11,860 nt of DNA from the NCBI GenBank assembly GCA_934373455.1, contig CAKRON010000077.1, forward strand, positions 1-11,860. Reading direction: 5' to 3'. The first letter of the stretch is position 1. The number at the start of each line of letters is the position of its first letter. The position numbers and the translations under genes were made by a program. The notes under the pieces are model-generated. The model was not told the DNA's origin. It worked only from the letters and a program-made list of their open reading frames with translations, and searched no databases. Below, piece by piece: positions 7,253 through 11,860 of this stretch. The stretch is from an uncultured Marvinbryantia sp. GTDB taxonomy: Bacteria; Bacillota; Clostridia; Lachnospirales; Lachnospiraceae.

Positions 7253-7564
7253 TTATCTGCCGTTCCAATTTTTCTTCTGAAGTTTTCTTTTCAGCATCCT
7301 GATTTCTTTGTTCTTTGCTTCCAGTTCTTCTTCCAGTTGTTGGATATATTTATCTTTTGATCCGATTGTCAGATGCTTCTCCTCTGCAAGGGTCTTTGTC
7401 TTCTTTACCGTCTTCGTGGCTGCATCTGCCAGATTCAGGGATGCTTCTGCTACTGTCCCAACTACTTTTTCACGAAAATCTTTATCCGTTACTTTATCTG
7501 TTATCAACTGTGCTGTTTCTCCAATGATCTCAGCACTTTTTTTCATCATTTGCTTCCACTCCAT
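7253..7564 (-). CDS. Small coiled-coil protein of unknown function, first gene of the sensory-hydrogenase operon
   Basis: I do not recognise this 103-residue protein. It is highly charged, with no Cys and no membrane segment, and should be almost entirely helical. The middle is rich in Ala, Thr and Lys (about 38-58), and a heptad-like coiled coil (YIQQLEEELEAKNKEIRML) runs from about residue 72 to the basic C-terminus. I chose the ATG at 7564 because GGGAGGA (7572-7578) lies 7 bases upstream and the inferred transcript begins near 7599. A TTG at 7591 would add nine residues but lies only about 8 bases from that start site and has a badly spaced ribosome site. It is followed after 24 bases by the hydrogenase gene. 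A scaffold or adaptor role is possible, but only context supports it. Confidence 0.75.
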   Translation of the reverse strand: MEWKQMMKKSAEIIGETAQLITDKVTDKDFREKVVGTVAEASLNLADAATKTVKKTKTLAEEKHLTIGSKDKYIQQLEEELEAKNKEIRMLKRKLQKKNWNGR

Positions 7565-7571
7565 CTTTCGT

Positions 7572-7578
7572 TCCTCCC
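7572..7578 (-). promoter_or_regulatory. Ribosome binding site deciding the small-protein start
   Basis: GGGAGGA on the minus strand is 7 bases before the ATG at 7564. It rules in that start over the TTG at 7591. Confidence 0.8.
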
Positions 7579-7605
7579 ATTCAAAATTCAAGAATCCTTT
7601 CTTTC

Positions 7606-7634
7606 ATTTTAATGTGCTTCTATCTGTACGTCAA
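7606..7634 (-). promoter_or_regulatory. Promoter of the sensory-hydrogenase operon
   Basis: On the minus strand, -35 TTGACG (7634-7629) and -10 TAAAAT (7611-7606) are 17 bases apart. It lies immediately after the L25 terminator, so the hydrogenase unit should be transcribed independently. The leader to the ATG at 7564 would be about 35 bases. No obvious operator lies next to it. Confidence 0.8.
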
Positions 7635-7644
7635 TTATATACCA

Positions 7645-7690
7645 CAAAAAAAGATGCCATCCAATCACATTTTCATGATTGAATGGCACC
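7645..7690 (-). terminator. Rho-independent terminator of rplY
   Basis: The arms 7653-7667 and 7676-7690 form a 15-bp stem, with GU and minor mismatches, around an 8-nt loop. On the minus strand a run of seven T follows. It lies about 15 bases after the L25 stop. Confidence 0.95.
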
Positions 7691-7705
7691 TGTTTTTCTG
7701 TCTTA

Positions 7706-8293
7706 TTATTCTGCTGTTTCTTCTTCTTTGTCGTCATCCGGTATCTCTGCATTACGTGGTACAATAACACTGACCACTGGTGCATCCATATGAGTGGTGA
7801 TATCAATATCTTTATCTTTTGCGATCTCAAGATCTGCAACTTTCAGTGTATCACCAAGCTTCAGGTTGCTACAGTCTACAATGACTTTCTCAACCAATGC
7901 TGACGGCTCTGCCTTATAAGCAATCTCTTCCAGGTGCTGGTCAACCACTCCACCAACTACCTTTTCTTTATTTAGTAATACAATTTCTGCTACGGAATGT
8001 ACTTTTTCACCTTTTACCAATGCCTGGAAATCCATTTCCAGAATCTCATTCTTCATGGAATCATAATCCATCTCTTTAACCAGTACATCGTATGTGGTTC
8101 CTTCCAGATCCAATAATGCCTGACTGCCCTTCATACATTCACGTAAAAGACGTTCAGCTTCTTTGCGTTCAATCTTCAGTGGAATGGATTCTTTGATCTC
8201 TTTTCCAAAAAGATTTCCTGTAACAAAACCTTCTCTTCTCAGTCTTTTTGCCTTAGTTTCCATGTCTCTTTTTTGCACTTTGTAAGTATTCAT
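7706..8293 (-). CDS. rplY: 50S ribosomal protein L25 (CTC/TL5 family)
   Basis: This 195-residue protein should bind 5S rRNA in the large ribosomal subunit. Residues about 1-95 are the L25 domain, with the family's basic start (KRLRREGFVTGNLFG) and the TYDVLVKEMDYD strand region. Residues about 96-185 are the TL5/CTC C-terminal beta domain, ending in the conserved DAPVVSVIVPR. The last ten residues form an acidic tail (DDDKEEETAE). The start at 8293 has GGAGG 9 bases upstream. An internal Met at residue 11 is possible but has no comparable site, and the MNTYKV start is usual in relatives. The gene is monocistronic, with its own promoter and terminator. In Bacillus the homologue ctc is a general-stress gene; nothing here shows that such control applies. 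Confidence 0.95.
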   Translation of the reverse strand: MNTYKVQKRDMETKAKRLRREGFVTGNLFGKEIKESIPLKIERKEAERLLRECMKGSQALLDLEGTTYDVLVKEMDYDSMKNEILEMDFQALVKGEKVHSVAEIVLLNKEKVVGGVVDQHLEEIAYKAEPSALVEKVIVDCSNLKLGDTLKVADLEIAKDKDIDITTHMDAPVVSVIVPRNAEIPDDDKEEETAE

Positions 8294-8338
8294 TTATCTT
8301 TTCCTCCATTGATACAAATAGTGAACAGGGATGTTTTG

Positions 8339-8367
8339 CGAAAGAGTCATTACTGAGTGACGTTTCG
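8339..8367 (-). promoter_or_regulatory. Possible hairpin in the L25 mRNA leader
   Basis: Within the roughly 90-base leader, CGAAA pairs with TTTCG and GTCA with TGAC around an 8-nt loop, with small internal asymmetry. It ends about 45 bases before the start codon. It could be a control element or chance; I see no match to a known ribosomal-protein leader. Confidence 0.3.
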
Positions 8368-8388
8368 TTTTCTCTTGTTTCGTCTTGC

Positions 8389-8417
8389 ATTGTAGTCCTA
8401 ATTTTTCTGTTTTTCAA
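8389..8417 (-). promoter_or_regulatory. Promoter of rplY
   Basis: On the minus strand, -35 TTGAAA (8417-8412) and -10 TACAAT (8394-8389) are 17 bases apart, just after the feoAB stop. I see no convincing terminator between feoAB and this promoter. Confidence 0.8.
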
Positions 8418-8444
8418 TAGTTTTTAGAATATTTCACAAATTCT

Positions 8445-10778
8445 TCACAAATTACCAATCAACGTTACTGCAAATGCTGCCACCCAGGCAATTACACACT
8501 GCCAGATTACTACTGCAATGGCCCATCTGCAGCCGAGTTCTCTCTTTATCGTGCTGATCGCAGCCACACAAGGTGTATATAACAAACTGAATACCAGAAG
8601 GGATGCTGCTGACAATGTCGTAAGTGCTGTACCGACTCCTCCTGTAAATAATATTCCAAGAGTAGATACCACACTTTCTTTGGCCATAAATCCACTGATT
8701 AAAGACACAATAATTCTCCAGTCTCCCAGGCCCAGTGGAACAAATAATGGTGCAATCCAGCCGGCAATCATGGCAAGGATACTTTTTGAAGAATCTTCCA
8801 CCAGATTAAAGGTCAGATCAAAGCTTTGCAGGAACCAGACTACTATCGTAGCCAGAAGAATGACCGTAAATGCTCTCTGAAGAAAATCTTTTGCTTTCTC
8901 CCACAAAAGCTGTCCTACATTTTTTATTCCAGGAAGACGGTAATTTGGCAATTCCATGACAAATGGCACTGCTTCACCTTTGAACATAGTTCCCTTGAAT
9001 ACAAGTGCTGCCAGAATTCCGATACAGATATCCAGGACATATAATCCAGTCATAATCAGTCCGCCTTTTCCAGGGAAAAATGCATTTACAAAAAATGCAT
9101 ATATCGGCAGCTTTGCCGTACAGCTCATAAATGGAGTCAGTAGAATTGTCATTTTACGGTCACGCTCACTTGGCAGTGTTCTGGTTGCCATGACTGCCGG
9201 TACCGTACATCCAAATCCAATCAAAAGAGGTACAATACTTCTTCCAGACAGGCCGATTTTTCTAAGCAGTTTGTCCATAAAGAATGCCACTCTGGCTATG
9301 TATCCGCTGTCTTCCATCAAAGAAAGGAAAAAGAACAGGGTCACGATAATCGGCAGGAAGGATAATACGGATCCCACACCTGTAAAGATTCCATCAATAA
9401 TCAAACCATGCAGAGCATTGTTCACATGTGCTGCTGTCAGCGCTGAATCTACCACTTTTGTCAAAGCTGTCACACCCATTTCCAGTAAGCCTTGCAGCCA
9501 TGCACCGATCACATTAAATGTCAGATAAAAGACTGCCAGCATAATTCCTACAAAGCATGGGATTGCGGTATATTTTCCGGTCAGTAACTTATCTATCTTT
9601 TCGCTGCGAATACGTTCCTTACTTTCCCTTGGCTTTACCACTGTCTTTTCACAGACTTTCTCAATAAAGGAAAAACGCATGTCTGCCATCGCAGCACTGC
9701 GATCCAGTCCACGTTCCTTTTCCATCTGCAAAATCAGATGCTCAATCGTCTCCACTTCATTCTGATCGAGTTCCAACTGCTTCTGAATCAAATGGTCGCC
9801 CTCAATTAATTTGGATGCTGCAAACCGCAGAGGTATTCCGGCATGCTGCGCATGATCCTCAATCAAATGACAGACCGAATGAATACAGCGGTGTACGGCA
9901 CCATCAAAATCATTTTCATCGCAAAAATCCTGTCTTCCGGGGCGTTCCTGATATTTGGCAATATGTATGGCATGCTTTACCAGTTCATCTACCCCTTCAT
10001 TCTTGAAAGCAGAAATCGGCACTACCGGAACACCCAGCATTGCTTCCATCCCATTTACGTCAATCGAGCCTCCGTTTCCGGTCAGTTCATCCATCATATT
10101 CAATGCAACAACCATCGGTATATTCATTTCCAGAAGCTGCATCGTCAGGTACAAATTTCTCTGAATATTCGTAGCATCTACAATGTTGATAATCGCCTTT
10201 GGTTTATTTTCCAGCACAAAATTTCTGGATACAATCTCTTCACTGGTATATGGCGACATGGAATAGATACCTGGTAAATCGGTAATCTGAGTGTTCTCGT
10301 ATCCTCTGATAGCGCCATCCTTACGATCCACCGTCACACCAGGGAAATTTCCAACATGCTGATTGGATCCCGTCAACTGATTAAACAACGTTGTTTTTCC
10401 GCAATTCTGATTTCCCACCAGTGCATACGTTAACATTTCCCCATCCGGCAATGGATTTCCATCTCCCTTTACATGGTACTTTCCATCCTCGCCCAGGCCC
10501 GGATGTACACTCTGATTGATATCACTGGCTCCTTCATGTTTTCTGGTTCTTTCATGAATCGGTGTAATCTCTATCTGATCTGCATCTGCCAGACGCAGTG
10601 TCAATTCATATCCATGAATCTGAAGCTCCATCGGATCTCCCATAGGCGCCAGTTTCACAACCGTCACTTCCGCTCCTGGTATCACACCCATATCCAGAAA
10701 ATGCTGCCGCAGTGCACCTTCTCCTCCTACAGTCTGTATGACTGCACTTTTTCCTATTTGTAATTCCTTCAGTGTCAT
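8445..10778 (-). CDS. feoB: FeoA-FeoB fusion, ferrous iron transporter
   Basis: This 777-residue inner-membrane protein takes up Fe(II). Residues 1-73 are a FeoA SH3-like domain (from LKELQIGKSAVI to DQIEI), normally a separate protein. A hydrophilic linker (about 74-115) leads to the G domain: G1 GNQNCGKTT (122-130), switch T149, G3 DLPG (167-170), G4 NMMD (227-230) and G5 SAF (256-258). A helical guanine-dissociation-inhibitor-like spacer follows, then from about residue 430 the membrane part with two Gate regions, each with conserved Cys (for example GFGCTVPAVMATRTLPSERD). The start is the ATG at 10778, with AGGAAGG 8 bases before it and the canonical FeoA start MTLKEL. A start at 10835 adds a 19-residue tail unlike the family. 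No separate FeoC is seen. The gene has its own promoter; I find no clear Fur or DtxR box. Confidence 0.95.
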   Translation of the reverse strand: MTLKELQIGKSAVIQTVGGEGALRQHFLDMGVIPGAEVTVVKLAPMGDPMELQIHGYELTLRLADADQIEITPIHERTRKHEGASDINQSVHPGLGEDGKYHVKGDGNPLPDGEMLTYALVGNQNCGKTTLFNQLTGSNQHVGNFPGVTVDRKDGAIRGYENTQITDLPGIYSMSPYTSEEIVSRNFVLENKPKAIINIVDATNIQRNLYLTMQLLEMNIPMVVALNMMDELTGNGGSIDVNGMEAMLGVPVVPISAFKNEGVDELVKHAIHIAKYQERPGRQDFCDENDFDGAVHRCIHSVCHLIEDHAQHAGIPLRFAASKLIEGDHLIQKQLELDQNEVETIEHLILQMEKERGLDRSAAMADMRFSFIEKVCEKTVVKPRESKERIRSEKIDKLLTGKYTAIPCFVGIMLAVFYLTFNVIGAWLQGLLEMGVTALTKVVDSALTAAHVNNALHGLIIDGIFTGVGSVLSFLPIIVTLFFFLSLMEDSGYIARVAFFMDKLLRKIGLSGRSIVPLLIGFGCTVPAVMATRTLPSERDRKMTILLTPFMSCTAKLPIYAFFVNAFFPGKGGLIMTGLYVLDICIGILAALVFKGTMFKGEAVPFVMELPNYRLPGIKNVGQLLWEKAKDFLQRAFTVILLATIVVWFLQSFDLTFNLVEDSSKSILAMIAGWIAPLFVPLGLGDWRIIVSLISGFMAKESVVSTLGILFTGGVGTALTTLSAASLLVFSLLYTPCVAAISTIKRELGCRWAIAVVIWQCVIAWVAAFAVTLIGNL

Positions 10779-10786
10779 AACTAAGC

Positions 10787-10793
10787 CCTTCCT
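10787..10793 (-). promoter_or_regulatory. Ribosome binding site deciding the feoAB start
   Basis: AGGAAGG on the minus strand, 8 bases before the ATG at 10778, rules out the longer frame that begins at 10835. Confidence 0.8.
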
Positions 10794-10877
10794 TTCCGCA
10801 TCTATAGGAACTTTATCTGAAGTAGAATATTTCAATCAAAACTCACTTAAGAGTCTTTGTTTATAGATATCCTGTTC

Positions 10878-10906
10878 ATTATATGTAGATTCTGTCTCAC
10901 TTTCAA
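10878..10906 (-). promoter_or_regulatory. Promoter of feoAB
   Basis: On the minus strand, -35 TTGAAA (10906-10901) and a consensus -10 of TATAAT (10883-10878) are 17 bases apart, the strongest promoter in the window. The start near 10871 gives a leader of about 90 bases. I did not see a 7-1-7 Fur box or a DtxR/MntR palindrome over it. Confidence 0.85.
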
Positions 10907-10941
10907 GTAGTTTTCTATATATTTTTCACAATTCAAATATA

Positions 10942-10991
10942 CCGGAAACAGATTCAAAATAACTGAGATGCTCTCTTTGATCTGTTTCCGG
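10942..10991 (-). terminator. Long inverted repeat after spoIVB, likely terminator or mRNA end
   Basis: CCGGAAACAGAT (10942-10953) and its exact complement (10980-10991) make a perfect 12-bp stem, with a smaller GAGA-TGC-TCTC hairpin nested in the loop. It begins 10 bases after the spoIVB stop, where a terminator belongs. It is followed by TATATTTG rather than a T-run, so termination may be weak, or the stem may serve for 3'-end protection. Confidence 0.55.
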
Positions 10992-11001
10992 ATAAATTGT
11001 T

Positions 11002-11860
11002 TTATGTTGCAGCATACTGTTCTTCTTCCAGCATATTTTCAATAAATATTCCATACCCTCTTGTCGGATCATTTACAAATACATGTGTTACCGCCCCTAC
11101 AATTCTTCCATTCTGCAAAATAGGACTGCCACTCATTCCTCTTACAATTCCTCCTGTCAACTCCAGCAGTTCTGGATCTGTAACATGAATCACCATGCTT
11201 TTGTTGGCATCTTTATTGTTCATATTCACTTTTTCAATTTCAATCTGATACTCTTTTTTCTCCCCTGTTATCTCACTTAATATAACTGCTTCTCCTGTTT
11301 GGATTTCCTGTTTATATCCAATCTCCATCTCTTTTAAGCTGTCTGTCACACTTTTATCTTTTAATTTTCCAAAAATTCCTATATCAGAGTTCTCTGTAAT
11401 TTCCCCAAGTATATGTTCCTGTCCATAATCTATGATTCCTCCCACTTCCCCCGGCATTCCATCCATACCTTTTACGATGGAACATATTTCTGTATCATAG
11501 ATATTTCCACCTTCCAGTGTCAGCAATGTACTGGTGTCAATATCATTGATACCATGTCCCAATGCTCCAAAACTACCATCCTCAGTTACAAATGTCAGTG
11601 TTCCAATCCCCTGAGTGTCATCTCTGATCCAGATTCCCGCTTTATATTCGTTTTCATCCGTCTGAACTACCGGGGTTCTCAATTCTACGATATCTGAATC
11701 TCTCAGCACCGTAAGCTTTACATTTCCATCTGAAGATTGACGGATCTGTTCCACTACTTCTTCTTTTTCAGATACCGGAATATCATTGACAGCCAAAATA
11801 TAATCTCCGGAATGAACCAGGTCCCCCTCCGGTTCCTGCATCTTTCCATTGATGTCACAC
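11002..11860 (-). CDS. spoIVB: SpoIVB peptidase (S55 family), 5' end missing
   Basis: SpoIVB is a mother-cell-directed serine protease secreted from the forespore, which triggers pro-sigma-K processing during sporulation by cutting SpoIVFA. About 285 residues are visible and the frame is open to the window edge, so the N-terminal membrane segment is missing. The visible part begins inside a PDZ domain (HSGDYILAVND, counting from the Met codon at 11841 as residue 1). The S55 protease domain follows, with the catalytic His at residue 96 (GALGHGIND) and the likely nucleophile S237 in GMSGSPI, both intact. In B. subtilis it is made in the forespore under sigma-F and sigma-G; the promoter is outside this window. 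Its family normally sits beside recN and spo0A, which cannot be checked here. It marks the organism as a spore-former by lineage. Confidence 0.93.
   Translation of the reverse strand, partial: CDINGKMQEPEGDLVHSGDYILAVNDIPVSEKEEVVEQIRQSSDGNVKLTVLRDSDIVELRTPVVQTDENEYKAGIWIRDDTQGIGTLTFVTEDGSFGALGHGINDIDTSTLLTLEGGNIYDTEICSIVKGMDGMPGEVGGIIDYGQEHILGEITENSDIGIFGKLKDKSVTDSLKEMEIGYKQEIQTGEAVILSEITGEKKEYQIEIEKVNMNNKDANKSMVIHVTDPELLELTGGIVRGMSGSPILQNGRIVGAVTHVFVNDPTRGYGIFIENMLEEEQYAAT

Noticed and set aside
7565..7591. TTG start nine codons upstream for the small coiled-coil protein
   Set aside because: It would begin only about 8 bases after the inferred transcript start, with a poorly spaced AAAGGA, while the ATG at 7564 has an ideal GGGAGGA.
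8956..9528. Plus-strand 190-codon open frame
   Set aside because: It is antisense to the FeoB membrane region; composition and lack of motifs mark it as a shadow.
10779..10835. Extended N-terminus of FeoAB from 10835
   Set aside because: The extra 19 residues are unlike FeoA, and the ATG at 10778 has a well-placed AGGAAGG and the canonical FeoA start.
1..11860. CRISPR arrays, tRNA/rRNA genes, IS elements, prophage genes
   Set aside because: None seen: no regularly spaced repeats beyond the pair at 337-368, no cloverleaf, no transposase or integrase motifs on either strand.

Overview
The window looks like a low-to-mid GC Gram-positive, spore-forming anaerobe, most likely a gut Lachnospiraceae (Blautia/Dorea/Mediterraneibacter-like). 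This rests on the SpoIVB sporulation protease, an O2-sensitive [FeFe]-hydrogenase-type sensor, a FeoA-FeoB fusion, a CTC-type L25, strong AGGAGG ribosome binding sites and an A/T-rich third-codon bias. No tRNA, rRNA, IS element, phage gene or CRISPR array is visible. Every gene I can support lies on the minus strand, so transcription runs from high to low coordinates.

Right to left: (1) the 3' part of spoIVB, running off the window at 11860; (2) an iron-transport gene encoding a FeoA-FeoB fusion, behind a near-consensus promoter; (3) ribosomal protein L25 with its own promoter and a strong Rho-independent terminator; (4) a three-gene transcription unit with a clear sigma-A-type promoter: a small coiled-coil protein of unknown function, a sensory-type [FeFe]-hydrogenase homologue with a C-terminal PAS domain, and a SpoIIE/PP2C-type phosphatase. 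This unit has the look of an H2 or redox signalling module. (5) A second, tightly coupled unit: an exporter-type ABC half-transporter with permease and ATPase fused, a LytTR response regulator and an AgrC-like GHKL histidine kinase, ending in a strong terminator. (6) A short control region with two copies of a 12-bp element 20 bp apart, followed by the first 84 codons of a membrane-anchored protein whose N-terminus resembles that of Lachnospiraceae GH3-type proteins.

Two parts deserve a second look. In the hydrogenase homologue all four H-cluster cysteines are kept, but the proton-relay cysteine is Asn and the conserved Lys of the second H-cluster motif is Val. It sits directly beside a phosphatase with intact metal ligands and an unidentified C-terminal domain, so signal output rather than H2 turnover is the likely job. 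The second is the twin 12-bp element just upstream of a -35-poor promoter after the LytTR/GHKL operon. It could be the operator through which that two-component system controls the downstream membrane protein. All functional links are inferences from sequence and gene order.
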